DNA of 64,000 nucleotides from Micromonospora parathelypteridis (GCF_014201145.1 NZ_JACHDP010000001.1:2666001-2730000), one strand, 5' to 3'. Counted from the stretch's first letter, positions 43,188 through 56,594 are shown. Numbers and translations are program-made. Notes: generated by a model not told the origin, from the letters alone.

Positions 43188-43210
43188 CCGGGGTCCCTGA
43201 CCCCGGAGGT
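43188..43210 (+). promoter_or_regulatory. Ribosome-site sequestering hairpin after SAM-IV
   Basis: CCGGGGTC (43188-43195) pairs with GACCCCGG (43199-43206). The GG at its end is the start of GGAGGT (43205-43210), the ribosome site for GTG 43217. This indicates translational control by SAM. Confidence 0.6.
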
Positions 43211-43216
43211 TCGGGC

Positions 43217-44491
43217 GTGCCCGTCACCCTTGTCCCCTCGCTGCCCACCCGCTTCGACGCCGCGCCCACGCCGGCCCCGTCGCGGCCGCTCGACGTCCTC
43301 GGCGTACCCGGCGAGATCAACCTGGACTACGCGGCCAGCGCACCGTGCGCGCAGGCCGCCGCCGACGCGGTGGCCGAGCTGCTGCCCTGGTACGCCAGCG
43401 TGCATCGCGGCGCGGGAGCGCTGTCCCGGCGCTGCACCCTCGCGTACGAGCAGGCCCGGCAGACGATCGGCGACTTCTTCGGCGCCCGCGCCGACGATCA
43501 CGTGATCTTCACCCGCAACACCACCGACGCGCTCAACCTGCTGGCGCGGGCGCTGCCGGCCGGCACGACCGTGGTCACGTTCGCCGGCGAGCACCACGCC
43601 AACCTGCTGCCCTGGCCGCGCGGCTCGGTGCGGCTGCCGGTGCCCACCGACCCCGCCGGGGCGGTACGCGACCTCGCCGCCGCCCTCAGCGAGCTGCGTC
43701 GGGGCAGCAGCCCGGCGCTGCCGGTGCTGGTGGCGGTGACCGGTGCGAGCAACGTGACAGGTGAGCGGTGGCCGGTCGCCGAGTTGGCCCGGGTGGCCCA
43801 CCGGCACGGTGCCCGGATCGTGCTCGACGCCGCGCAACTCGCCCCGCACGCCCCGGTCGACCTGCTCGCGCTCGACGTCGACTACCTGGCCGTGTCGGGC
43901 CACAAGCTCTACGCGCCGTTCGGTGCGGGCGTGCTGATCGGGCGGGCGGACTGGCTGGACGCCGCCCCGCCGTACCTGGCGGGTGGTGGAGCGACCAGCC
44001 GCGTCGGTCCGGCCACCCATGACGTGACCTGGGCGACCGGTCCGGCACGGCATGAGGGTGGCACGCCGAACCTGCTCGGCGCGGTGGCGCTGGCGGCCGT
44101 GTGCGCGGCGCTCGGCGACGCCGACCGGGCCGCGCTGGCCGCCCGCGAGCAGGCGCTGCTGTCCCGACTGCGGACCGGCATCGCCGATCTGCCGCACGTG
44201 GTGGAGCTGCGTACCTTCGGCCCGGACGCGCCCCGGGTCGGCATCGTCTCGTTCGTGGTCGCCGGCTGGGACTCCGCCGACGTGACCGCGCGGCTGGCCG
44301 CCGAGCACCGGATCGGCGTACGCGACGGGCTGTTCTGCGCCCACCCGCTGGCCCAGCGGCTACTCACCGAGGCGGCGGGGCGTACCGGCCGGCGGGACCT
44401 GCCACCGACCGCGCTGCGCGCCAGCATCGGGCTGGGCAGCACGGCAGCACAGGTGGACCGGCTGCTGACCGCGCTCGCCGAGCTGGGCTGA
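43217..44491 (+). CDS. Cysteine desulfurase-like class V aminotransferase
   Basis: 424 aa PLP enzyme. Motifs: LDYAASAPC, FTRNTTDALNLLARALPAG, AGEHHANLLPW, the PLP Lys in VSGHKLYAPFGAGVLIGR, and FCAHPLA with the Cys at the place of the SufS/CsdA catalytic Cys. May release sulfur from Cys, or act as a related lyase. GTG 43217 has GGAGGT 6 nt upstream. Control by a SAM-IV riboswitch points to a methionine or Cys pathway role. A 26-bp repeat follows the stop. Confidence 0.88.
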   Translation: MPVTLVPSLPTRFDAAPTPAPSRPLDVLGVPGEINLDYAASAPCAQAAADAVAELLPWYASVHRGAGALSRRCTLAYEQARQTIGDFFGARADDHVIFTRNTTDALNLLARALPAGTTVVTFAGEHHANLLPWPRGSVRLPVPTDPAGAVRDLAAALSELRRGSSPALPVLVAVTGASNVTGERWPVAELARVAHRHGARIVLDAAQLAPHAPVDLLALDVDYLAVSGHKLYAPFGAGVLIGRADWLDAAPPYLAGGGATSRVGPATHDVTWATGPARHEGGTPNLLGAVALAAVCAALGDADRAALAAREQALLSRLRTGIADLPHVVELRTFGPDAPRVGIVSFVVAGWDSADVTARLAAEHRIGVRDGLFCAHPLAQRLLTEAAGRTGRRDLPPTALRASIGLGSTAAQVDRLLTALAELG

Positions 44492-44538
44492 GGGCGCAGC
44501 GCGCCGAGGTGGCCTGAGGGCGCAGCGCGCCGAGGTGG
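44488..44538. repeat. 26-bp tandem duplication spanning a stop codon
   Basis: The 25-mer that begins CTGAGGGCGCAGCGCGCC occurs at 44488-44512 and again at 44514-44538. The first copy contains the TGA of the preceding gene. Recent replication slippage is the simplest reading. Confidence 0.8.
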
Positions 44539-44550
44539 GCTGGGCCTCGC

Positions 44551-45816
44551 TCAGCCGACCGGCGGGGCGGTGGGTGGTTTCGGCGCCTCGTCGGGCTCGG
44601 CCGGTTCACCGACTGGCCGCTCCTGCTCGCCGAAGGCGGTGCGGATCCACCGGTTCGCCTCCTCCTGCTCGATCCCGGAGGCCACCAGCAGGTCGCTCGC
44701 GGTGGTCCGGATCTGGGCGACGACCACACTGCCGGAGAAGCCGACCCCGGCGCCGTACGCCCGGCCGGCCTCGCTGACGGCACGCAGCGACCGCTCCCGG
44801 GCCTTCTCCGGCTCCTCACCGGCGGCGAACTCGTGCTTGAGCAGCCGGACCGACTCGGCGAGGTGACCGATCGCGTCCGGCATCGGATCGGGCACCGGCT
44901 CCTCGTCCTCGATCAGCGTGACGGCCCGGCGGATCAGCGTGCCGGTGTTGCGCATCGCCCGGTCTATCGGGTCGGCCGCCTCGGCGTAGTGGATCAGCTC
45001 GCTGCGGCGGTGCCAGCGGGCCGGGGAGAGGGTGGCCGTCTCCTTCGCGCCCTCGATCGCCTCGGCCAGCGTGTTCAGCTCGTCCTTGTTGTTGCGCAGC
45101 CGATCCAGCGCCCGCTGGACGCTGGCCCGGTCGCGGCTGCGCAACCCGTCGGCGGTGACGTCGAGCTGGGTGGCGAGCAGGTCCAGCGCCGGCCGGGCGG
45201 CCCGGTTGATCACCCGAAGCGGGTTCAGCGGCAGCAGCACCGCCGTGACCAGCAGGGCGACCCCACCGCCGAGGAAGGCGTCGATGAAGCGTGGGATCTC
45301 CAGGTTCTGGGTGGAGGGGCTCAGCGTGACGATCAGCACCGCCGTGGCTGCCGCCTGGATGACGATCGCCACGCTGGCCCCGGCGAAGATCGTGAGCAGG
45401 ATCGCCACCGTGACCACCAGGCCGAGCTGCCATGCCCCGGTGCCGAGCAGGTAGATCAGGAAATCACCGATGGCCACGCCGATCCCCACCCCGGCGATCA
45501 ACTCCACGGTCCGACGGAACCGCTGGCCGACCGACGCGGCCAGGGTGCCGACCGCGGAGATCGGCGCGAAGACCGGTTGCGGGTTGCCGAGCACCTTGTG
45601 CGAGATCAGGTACGCCAGCCCGGCGGCCAGCCCGGCCTGCACAGCCAGTCCGCCGGCCATCCGCACCCGGTGCAGCCGGTCGTGCAGGGTGGCACGGCCG
45701 CGATGGCGTAGCTGTTCGGTGGCCTCGGCGATCCGCGCGCCGTCGATGTCCACCAGGCCCTCGCGCAGCGCGGTACGTCGCACCATCGGAGGTTGGTTGT
45801 CCCGGGCCACGGCCAT
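44551..45816 (-). CDS. FUSC-family (aromatic acid exporter-like) membrane protein
   Basis: 421 aa. About six hydrophobic helices between residues 50 and 200 (FAPISAVGTLAASVGQRFRRTVELIAGVGIGVAIGDFLIYLLG, then LLTIFAGASVAIVIQAAATAVLIVTLSP), followed by a large cytoplasmic helical domain of about 220 residues. This is the FUSC_2 layout seen in efflux proteins such as AaeB-like. ATG 45816 or ATG 45786 could be the start. Substrate unknown. The first helices follow an N-terminal segment of ~45 residues. Confidence 0.82.
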   Translation of the reverse strand: MAVARDNQPPMVRRTALREGLVDIDGARIAEATEQLRHRGRATLHDRLHRVRMAGGLAVQAGLAAGLAYLISHKVLGNPQPVFAPISAVGTLAASVGQRFRRTVELIAGVGIGVAIGDFLIYLLGTGAWQLGLVVTVAILLTIFAGASVAIVIQAAATAVLIVTLSPSTQNLEIPRFIDAFLGGGVALLVTAVLLPLNPLRVINRAARPALDLLATQLDVTADGLRSRDRASVQRALDRLRNNKDELNTLAEAIEGAKETATLSPARWHRRSELIHYAEAADPIDRAMRNTGTLIRRAVTLIEDEEPVPDPMPDAIGHLAESVRLLKHEFAAGEEPEKARERSLRAVSEAGRAYGAGVGFSGSVVVAQIRTTASDLLVASGIEQEEANRWIRTAFGEQERPVGEPAEPDEAPKPPTAPPVG

Positions 45817-45891
45817 GGGCGCGACTACCCGTGGGCGGGCCGCTGAATCCTCCCGTGCCGCGCCGCGAGGCGATACGGCAGACTCGGCCGG

Positions 45892-46569
45892 GTGGTTGAT
45901 CTGCTGGATCGATGGCGGGTGGCGGCCCTCGGCGTCGGCGCGCGGCCGGACGCGGGGTTGACCAAAGCTGGTGAGCAGCTGCTCACCCGGTGGCGGGAGC
46001 CGCACCGGCAGTACCACACGGTGGCCCACCTGACGGTGGTGCTGGATGTGGTGGACCAGCACGCCGACCTGGCCGACCGGGTCGACGTGGTCCGGCTGGC
46101 AGCCTGGTGGCACGACGCGGTCTACGACCCGCGAGCCGCTGGCGACGCCAACGAACGGGACAGCGCCGCGCTGGCCGAAGGCGTGCTCACCGGGCTCGGG
46201 GTGCCGGCGCCCACGGTGGCCGAGGTGCGCCGGCTGGTGCTGCTCACCGCGGGACACGAGGTGGCGCCGGGTGACCGGGACGGCGCGCTGCTCTGCGACG
46301 CGGACCTCGCCGTGCTGGCCACGTCGCCGGCCGCGTACGACCGCTATGCGGCGGCGATCCGACGGGAGTACGCCCATGTGCCGGAGCCGGCCTTCCGGGC
46401 CGGGCGGGCCGCGGTGCTGACGGGCCTGCTGGCGCTGCCCGCGCTGTTTCGGCTACCGCCGCTGGCCAGCCGCTGGGAGGGGCCCGCCCGAGACAACGTG
46501 CGTCGCGAGCTGGCCGCGCTCACCGAGTCGACGGCGAACGCGGATCGACCCCGTGCCGACCTGGGCTGA
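45892..46569 (+). CDS. HD-domain hydrolase-like protein
   Basis: 225 aa. HD signature: EPHRQYHTVAHLTVVLDVV, AAWWHDAVYDP (HD pair), then DADLAVLATSPAAYDRYAAAIRREYAHV. This matches the family of predicted metal-dependent HD phosphohydrolases. GTG start with CAGACT at 45879-45884, 7 nt upstream. The 3' end overlaps the convergent DUF4031 gene by 50 bp. Confidence 0.85.
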   Translation: MVDLLDRWRVAALGVGARPDAGLTKAGEQLLTRWREPHRQYHTVAHLTVVLDVVDQHADLADRVDVVRLAAWWHDAVYDPRAAGDANERDSAALAEGVLTGLGVPAPTVAEVRRLVLLTAGHEVAPGDRDGALLCDADLAVLATSPAAYDRYAAAIRREYAHVPEPAFRAGRAAVLTGLLALPALFRLPPLASRWEGPARDNVRRELAALTESTANADRPRADLG

Positions 46570-46825
46570 CCAGGTGCTTCGGACGGCGTAGGCCGGAGGC
46601 GCGGAGCAACCGGACCAGCTCCCGACTCGGCACCTCCCGGGCGCCGAGCCACACCGCCGCCGCGAACCGGTCGGCCGGGATGTCGTAGTGGTCCCGGTCG
46701 AAGCCGCGCCGGGGCGCGCCGAGCGCCTCGGCGAAGGCGTGCAGCTCGGCGTACGAGACGTCGCTGATCAGGTGCGACCAGAGCCGACCGCGCCACGGCC
46801 AGGCAGGCCGGTCCAGGTAGAGCAT
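46520..46825 (-). CDS. DUF4031 domain protein
   Basis: 101 aa small protein. Core MLYLDRPAWPWRGRLWSHLISDVSYAELHAFAEALG and FDRDHYDIPADRF match DUF4031. TAACTT at 46833-46838 lies 7 nt before ATG 46825. Function unknown. Its last 16 codons overlap the HD gene on the other strand. Confidence 0.82.
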   Translation of the reverse strand: MLYLDRPAWPWRGRLWSHLISDVSYAELHAFAEALGAPRRGFDRDHYDIPADRFAAAVWLGAREVPSRELVRLLRASGLRRPKHLVSPGRHGVDPRSPSTR

Positions 46826-46893
46826 GATGCCCAAGTTATCCCGCGCAGTCGATCATGTTGATGATCGGCAGCCACCGACCTAGCCTCGGCTGC

Positions 46894-48294
46894 ATGGCCC
46901 CCACCAGTCTCCTCGACGACCTGCGCGCCGCGCTCGGCGCCGACGCCGTGCTCACCGACCCGGATCTGCTGCGGATGCACCAGCGGGACGAGGCCGACCT
47001 GTGCGACGCCGGCATGCCGCTCGTGGTGACCCGCCCGCGCAGCACCGAACAGGTGGTCGCGGTGGTCCGGGCGGCAGCGCGGCACGGCGTACCGGTGGTG
47101 CCGCAGGGCGCGCGGACCGGGCTGGCCGGCGCGGCGAACGCGGTGGACGGCGCGGTGGTGCTCAGCACCGTCGCGATGGACGAGATTCGGGAGATCGACC
47201 CGGTGAGCCGGATCGCGGTGGTGCAGCCGGGGGTGGTCAACGCGGCGCTGGCTGGGGCGGTGGCCGCGCAGGGGCTCTGGTACCCGCCGGACCCCGGTTC
47301 CTGGGAGTCGTCCACGATCGGCGGCAACGTGGCCACCAACGCGGGCGGGATGTGCTGCGTGAAGTACGGCGTGACCACCGAGTACGTGCTCGGCCTGGAG
47401 GTGGTGCTCGCCTCCGGTGAGGTGCTGCGCACCGGTCGGCGTACGGCCAAGGGGGTGGCTGGTTACGACCTGACCCGGCTCTTCGTCGGCTCGGAGGGCA
47501 CCCTCGGGGTGATCACCGAGGTGACCGTGGCTCTACGGCCGGCACCGGCCGACTCACTGACCCTGGTGGCGGTCTTTCCGTCCACCGCGGCGGCGGGCGC
47601 GGCGGTGGCCGAGATCGCGGCCCGTGGGCTCACCCCCAGTCTGCTGGAGTTGCTCGACCAGACCCACCTGCGCGCGATCGAGGCGTACCAGCCGATGGGG
47701 CTGCGGACCGACGCGCAGGCCCTGCTGCTGGCCGCCGCGGATACTGGCACCCGGGCCGCCGAGGACCTGGCCAGCCTGGCCGAGGTGTGCGAGGCCGCCG
47801 GGGCGGACGAGGTCTACGCGGCCACCGACGCGGTGGAGGCCGCCGCGCTCCTGCAGGCCCGCCGGCTGGCCCACCCGGCGATGGAGAAGTTCGCCGCCGA
47901 CGTCTACCCGGGCGGCAACGGCGGTCTGGTGATCGACGATGTGGCGGTGCCGCGTGGCTCGCTCGCCGCGCTGCTGGACGGGGTGGCCCGGATCGCTGCG
48001 GAGTGCGAGGTGCCGATCGGCGTGGTGGGGCACGCCGGGGACGGCAACATGCACCCGAACATCGTGGTCGACCGGGCCGACCCGGCGAGCGTGGAGCGGG
48101 GCCGACGGGCGTTCGACGAGATCATGCGGCTCGGCCTGGACCTGGGCGGCACGTGCACCGGAGAGCACGGGGTGGGGCTGCTCAAGCGGGACTGGCTGGC
48201 CCGGGAGATCGGGCCGGTCGGCGTCCGGGTGCACCAGGCGATCAAGTCGGCTCTGGACCCGACCGGCCTGCTCAACCCCGGCAAGGTGCTCTGA
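46894..48294 (+). CDS. FAD-binding oxidase (GlcD / D-lactate dehydrogenase type)
   Basis: 466 aa flavoprotein. FAD_binding_4 domain: VPVVPQGARTGLAGAANAVDG and WESSTIGGNVATNAGGMCCVKYG; C-terminal FAD-oxidase domain with GVVGHAGDGNMHPNIVVDRAD and CTGEHGVGLLKRDW (substrate His residues). Oxidises D-2-hydroxy acids such as glycolate or D-lactate. ATG 46894 is set by TAGCCT at 46881-46886 (7 nt); an upstream ATG at 46855 is less likely. No glcEF partners are next to it, so it is probably the single-subunit type. Confidence 0.9.
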   Translation: MAPTSLLDDLRAALGADAVLTDPDLLRMHQRDEADLCDAGMPLVVTRPRSTEQVVAVVRAAARHGVPVVPQGARTGLAGAANAVDGAVVLSTVAMDEIREIDPVSRIAVVQPGVVNAALAGAVAAQGLWYPPDPGSWESSTIGGNVATNAGGMCCVKYGVTTEYVLGLEVVLASGEVLRTGRRTAKGVAGYDLTRLFVGSEGTLGVITEVTVALRPAPADSLTLVAVFPSTAAAGAAVAEIAARGLTPSLLELLDQTHLRAIEAYQPMGLRTDAQALLLAAADTGTRAAEDLASLAEVCEAAGADEVYAATDAVEAAALLQARRLAHPAMEKFAADVYPGGNGGLVIDDVAVPRGSLAALLDGVARIAAECEVPIGVVGHAGDGNMHPNIVVDRADPASVERGRRAFDEIMRLGLDLGGTCTGEHGVGLLKRDWLAREIGPVGVRVHQAIKSALDPTGLLNPGKVL

Positions 48295-48316
48295 CCAGCG
48301 CGCCAGCGCGGCGTGC

Positions 48317-48850
48317 TCAGCCGACGATCTCGGCCGGGGTCGCCTGGGTGAGCAGCAGCAGGATCTCCCCCGCGACCCGCGTGCGCTCCTCACCTGGGCA
48401 GTCCTGCGAGGTGATCAGCCCGGTCGAGGTGAGCAGGCTGGACGTCAGCGCGTCGATGCAGGTGGTTCGGTACGTCCGCGCCTGATCGGTCTCGGTGGCA
48501 AGCGCCGGGTCGGCGAGCAGCACCTGGAGCCGTTCGGTCAACTCCGGGGCGAGGGTGCCCCGGGAGGTGACCCCGTCGCCGGCGCAGTCGAGACACTGCC
48601 ACGCGCCGTCCCGCTCGACGCTCAGGGTGCGCAGTGGGCCGTCTGCGCCGAGCCGCTGCAGCAGGCTGACCTGGCCGGCGGCGACCGTGGTGGGGATCTC
48701 CAACTGCGATCCGCCACCAGCGGTGGCGGAAGGTTGCGGCACCGACGTGCCCCGCACGTCCCGGTCGAGCAGCGAGCACCCGGTCAGGGCACCGACGAGC
48801 GCTGCGGCGAGGACGGGTAGGAGCAGACGAGGGCGCGCGCGGGGTAGCAC
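48317..48850 (-). CDS. Hypothetical lipoprotein
   Basis: 177 aa. Signal peptide RLLLPVLAAALVGALTGC gives a lipobox LTGC with Cys about residue 21. The mature part contains CLDC, TTCIDAL and QDCPGEE cysteines that could pair. GTG 48850 is chosen because TAGGTT at 48858-48863 lies 7 nt upstream and because the signal peptide then begins normally; a longer frame to 48982 would push the signal inward. Function unknown. Confidence 0.72.
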   Translation of the reverse strand: MLPRARPRLLLPVLAAALVGALTGCSLLDRDVRGTSVPQPSATAGGGSQLEIPTTVAAGQVSLLQRLGADGPLRTLSVERDGAWQCLDCAGDGVTSRGTLAPELTERLQVLLADPALATETDQARTYRTTCIDALTSSLLTSTGLITSQDCPGEERTRVAGEILLLLTQATPAEIVG

Positions 48851-48938
48851 GCGCGGAAACCTACCCCACCGTAGGTAGCGACCGAAACCGCCATCCGGGC
48901 TACTATCGATGGTTACCCCTCGGTAACGTTCCAATTCG

Positions 48939-50771
48939 TCACCGAGTGGACGGACGCAGCTCAGCCTGATCGTCGTCGCCACCCCGGTCGGCCGCGTATC
49001 CCCGCACGTCGGGGGCGCCGAGCCGGGCCGCGTCCGCCGCGGCGTCGTCCGGCATCAACTGGGACTGCCGCTCCGCCTCCACCCGGGCGCGATAGTGCTC
49101 GACCTCGCGTGCCCGGGTGGCGGCGTCCCAGCCGAGCACCGCGCCCATCAGCTCGGCGGTGTGCTCCGCCGACTCCAGCCCTCGGTGGCTGGTCTCGAAC
49201 GAGATCCGGGTCCGCCGGGTCAGCACGTCCTCCAGATGCAGCGCACCCTCGGCCCGCGCCGCGTAGGCGACCTCCGCCGCCAGATACTCCGGAGCACCGG
49301 CCAGCGGGGACGCGAGCAGTGGATCCGCGTCGATAAGCGCCAGCAGGTCCAGGGTGAGGGTGCCGTACCGCTCCAACAGGTGCTCCACCACGCCCACCGG
49401 CACGCCGTGCCGGCGGGCCAGGTCGGCCCGGTCCCGCCACATCGCCGGATACCCGTCGGCGCCGAGCAACGGCAGGTCGGCGGTACGCGACGAGCGGGCG
49501 CCGCCGAGCCGCCGAGCCGCACGGTCGACGACGTCGGAAGCCATCACCCGGTACGTCGTGTACTTACCGCCGGCCACCAGCAGCAGCCCGAGCATCGGCT
49601 CGAAGACCGCGTGCTCGCGGGAGAGTTTCGAGGTCGAGTCGGCCTCGCCGGCCAGCAGTGGCCGCAGCCCGGCGTACACCCCCTCGATGTCCGCGGTGGT
49701 CAACGGTCGGTCCAGCACCGTGTTGACCTCCCGCAGGAGGTAGTCGATGTCGCTGGCCGAGGCGGCCGGGTGGGACCGGTCCAGCCGCCAGTCGGTGTCC
49801 GTCGTGCCGATGATCCAGTGCCCGCCCCAGGGGATGACGAAGAGGACCGACTTCGCCGTCCGCAGGATGAGCCCCGTCTCGCCGGTGATCGCCGAGCGAG
49901 GCACCACCAGGTGCACCCCCTTGGAGGCGCGCACCCGAACGCCGGGCCGCAGGCCCACGTCGTTGAGCATCCGGGACATGTCGTCGCTCCACACGCCGGT
50001 GGCGGCGATGACGGTACGGGCCTGCACCTCGAACTCCGCGTCCGGCGAGCCGGCCGGCGCCTCCAGGTCCCGGACGCGCACACCGGTCACCTCGCGTGCC
50101 TGCCGGATCAGCCCGACGGCGCGAGCGCTGCTCACCACCGTGGCGCCGAGGCTGGCCGCGGTGCGGGCCAGAGTGACGACCAGCCGGGCGTCGTCGACCT
50201 GCCCGTCGTAGTAGCGGATCGCCCCGGCCACCGCGTCGGCCCGCAGGCTCGGGAAGATCCTCCGGGCCCCTTCCCGGGTCAGGTGCCGGTGCAGCGGCAT
50301 GCCCCGGCCACCGCCGAAGACTCCGGCGAAGGCGTCGTAGGTGGCCACGCCCGCGCCGTAGTACGAGCGGCGGAAGATCCGGGCCGGCAGGTCCCGTAGG
50401 CCCCGCCCGGCCGGCAGCGGCACCAGGAACGGCACCGGGCGCACCAGGTGCGGCGCAAGCCGGGTGGCCAGCAGGCCGCGCTCGGTGAGCGCCTCGTGGA
50501 CCAGGTGGAACTCCAACTGCTCCAGGTAGCGCAGGCCACCGTGGATGAGCTTGCTGGACCGGCTGGAGGTGCCCGCGGCGAGGTCGCGCGCCTCGACCAG
50601 GGCCACCTTCAGGCCTCGGGACGCCGCGTCCAGCGCGGCACCGGCACCGGTCACCCCGCCGCCGATGACCAGCACGTCGAAGCGCTCGGCGCGCAGTCGA
50701 CGCAGGTCGGAGGCACGGCGGATCGGCGAGAGCTGACCGGCGACGGATCGGGACACATTGGGGTCACGCAC
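48939..50771 (-). CDS. glpD: Glycerol-3-phosphate dehydrogenase (aerobic, FAD)
   Basis: 610 aa membrane-associated flavoenzyme feeding electrons from glycerol-3-phosphate to the respiratory chain. FAD motif DVLVIGGGVTGAGAALDAASRG near residue 32, SSKLIHGGLRYLEQLEF, VIPWGGHWIIGTTDTDW and C-terminal DAO_C domain. GTG 50771 is supported by TACGGT at 50778-50783, 6 nt upstream. A longer frame to 50987 runs through the divergent protease gene and is rejected. No glpF or glpK is adjacent. Confidence 0.93.
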   Translation of the reverse strand: MRDPNVSRSVAGQLSPIRRASDLRRLRAERFDVLVIGGGVTGAGAALDAASRGLKVALVEARDLAAGTSSRSSKLIHGGLRYLEQLEFHLVHEALTERGLLATRLAPHLVRPVPFLVPLPAGRGLRDLPARIFRRSYYGAGVATYDAFAGVFGGGRGMPLHRHLTREGARRIFPSLRADAVAGAIRYYDGQVDDARLVVTLARTAASLGATVVSSARAVGLIRQAREVTGVRVRDLEAPAGSPDAEFEVQARTVIAATGVWSDDMSRMLNDVGLRPGVRVRASKGVHLVVPRSAITGETGLILRTAKSVLFVIPWGGHWIIGTTDTDWRLDRSHPAASASDIDYLLREVNTVLDRPLTTADIEGVYAGLRPLLAGEADSTSKLSREHAVFEPMLGLLLVAGGKYTTYRVMASDVVDRAARRLGGARSSRTADLPLLGADGYPAMWRDRADLARRHGVPVGVVEHLLERYGTLTLDLLALIDADPLLASPLAGAPEYLAAEVAYAARAEGALHLEDVLTRRTRISFETSHRGLESAEHTAELMGAVLGWDAATRAREVEHYRARVEAERQSQLMPDDAAADAARLGAPDVRGYAADRGGDDDQAELRPSTR

Positions 50772-50835
50772 CCGTCCACCGTAACCGTCGCGCCAGCGTG
50801 TCGACATTCGCCGCCCGCCCCGTACTGTGCGAGTC

Positions 50836-53364
<2,529 letters not shown>

Positions 53365-53413
53365 GGACGGGCGGGAGTGCGGACCGAAACCCGGTGACCT
53401 AGGGTCGGCGACC

Positions 53414-54349
53414 ATGGACGCCGAGATCATCGTCACCGAGCTGACCCCCGACCTGGCCCCCACCGTGGTCCGGCTCTGTGCGCAGGCCCTCGACCTTCCC
53501 GAGGACGCCGCCGAGGCGGCCCCCATCGTGGACGTGCTCTGGCCCCGGGCCGCCGCCGACCGGCCGGTGGTCGGACTGGGCGCGTACCGGGGCGCGGATC
53601 TGGTCGGGGTGCTGCTCTGCTCGGTGTCGTCGACCGAGCCGGGCATCGGGCACGTAGACCTGGTCGCGGTCCTCCCCGACCACCGCCGCCGGGGCGTCGG
53701 CCGGGCCCTGCTCCACCGGGCCGAGCGCGTGCTCGCCGAACGCGGGGTGACCGAGGTGCTGCTGGCCGGGAACCCGCCGTACTACGCGTGGCCGGGCATC
53801 GACGTCCGCTACACGCCAGCGGTCTGCGCCGCCCTCGCCTTGGGCTACCAGCAGGACCGGACCGCCTGGAACATGACCGCAGACCTGTCGTACGACGAGT
53901 CGCCGGCACTGCGTTCCACCGAGGCCGCCGAGCGGCGGCTGGCCGATCAGGGCGTCACCGTACGCCGGGCGGAGCCGGCGGACCTGCCAGCGCTGACCGC
54001 GTTCGCCCGGTCCACCTTCGGTGGCGCGTGGGATGGCGAGCTGGCCGGGTCGGTGGGTCGTGACGGCGCCGGCTGCCACCTGGCCGAGCGGGACGGCGAG
54101 GTGCTCGGCTTCGCCGCGTACGGGTCGTCCCGGCCGAGTTGGTTCGGGCCGATGGGCACCGCGCCGGCCGCCGAGGGGTCGGGCATTGGCGGGGTGCTGC
54201 TGCGGCGCTGCCTACGGGACCAGCAGACGGCGGGGTTGGACCGGGCGCAGATCGGCTGGGTGGGGCCGGTGCCGTTCTATTCAGGCAGCGCAGGTGCCCG
54301 GATCGAGCGGGTCTTCTTCCTGTACCGGCGGGAGGTCGGGGCGCAATAA
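53414..54349 (+). CDS. GNAT N-acetyltransferase (tandem domains)
   Basis: 311 aa with two GNAT domains. First: VDLVAVLPDHRRRGVGRALLHRAERVLAERGV (acetyl-CoA loop RRGVGR). The second is degenerate: VLGFAAYGSSRPSWFGPMGTAPAAEGSGIGGVLLRRCL. Substrate unknown. TAGGGT at 53400-53405 lies 8 nt before the ATG. A hairpin at 54351-54389 follows the stop. Confidence 0.85.
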   Translation: MDAEIIVTELTPDLAPTVVRLCAQALDLPEDAAEAAPIVDVLWPRAAADRPVVGLGAYRGADLVGVLLCSVSSTEPGIGHVDLVAVLPDHRRRGVGRALLHRAERVLAERGVTEVLLAGNPPYYAWPGIDVRYTPAVCAALALGYQQDRTAWNMTADLSYDESPALRSTEAAERRLADQGVTVRRAEPADLPALTAFARSTFGGAWDGELAGSVGRDGAGCHLAERDGEVLGFAAYGSSRPSWFGPMGTAPAAEGSGIGGVLLRRCLRDQQTAGLDRAQIGWVGPVPFYSGSAGARIERVFFLYRREVGAQ

Positions 54350-54350
54350 G

Positions 54351-54389
54351 GGGCGAACGGGACACTGGTCCAGATAGCGCCGTTCGCCC
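54351..54389 (+). terminator. Hairpin downstream of tandem GNAT gene
   Basis: GGGCGAACGG (54351-54360) and CCGTTCGCCC (54380-54389) are perfect 10-bp arms with a 19-nt loop. It follows the stop directly, without a T-run. Confidence 0.5.
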
Positions 54390-54435
54390 GCACCGACCAT
54401 CGACGCCCCCTACCGTTTCGGTAGAGGAGGCAGCC

Positions 54436-54684
54436 ATGACCACGGATGACGACAAGACCGAGGACGGCCCGCCGATCACCTGGAAACCGGTCGGCGAACT
54501 CCCCGGCCAACTGCCGTTCGACCGGCTCGACTACGGCGACGCCGAGCAACTGGCCGAGATGACCACGGACGACTCGCCGTCGGTGGTCGAGGAGCCGCAG
54601 GAGATGGTGGACGCGCCGATCCAGCTGCTTCCGCCGTACGACCGGGCGCACAAACGGCGCAACCAGCGCCCACTACCGACCTGA
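54436..54684 (+). CDS. Small acidic hypothetical protein
   Basis: 82 aa, rich in Asp/Glu and Pro (MTTDDDKTEDGPPITWKPVG), hydrophilic throughout, no membrane segment, with a basic C-terminus RAHKRRNQRP. GAGGAGG lies 5 nt before the ATG. A small hairpin CTACCG/CGGTAG (54410-54424) sits next to this ribosome site and could tune translation. Family not recognised. Confidence 0.65.
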   Translation: MTTDDDKTEDGPPITWKPVGELPGQLPFDRLDYGDAEQLAEMTTDDSPSVVEEPQEMVDAPIQLLPPYDRAHKRRNQRPLPT

Positions 54685-54688
54685 CGAC

Positions 54689-54724
54689 GAACGGGGCGGA
54701 CCGCGTCAGCGGCCCGCCCCGTTC
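54689..54724. terminator. Bidirectional terminator downstream of groEL
   Basis: GAACGGGGCGG (54689-54699) and CCGCCCCGTTC (54714-54724), 11 bp perfect arms with a 14-nt loop, between the small acidic protein gene and groEL, which converge. Confidence 0.7.
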
Positions 54725-54740
54725 TGTGTCGGAACTGGAC

Positions 54741-56594
<1,854 letters not shown>

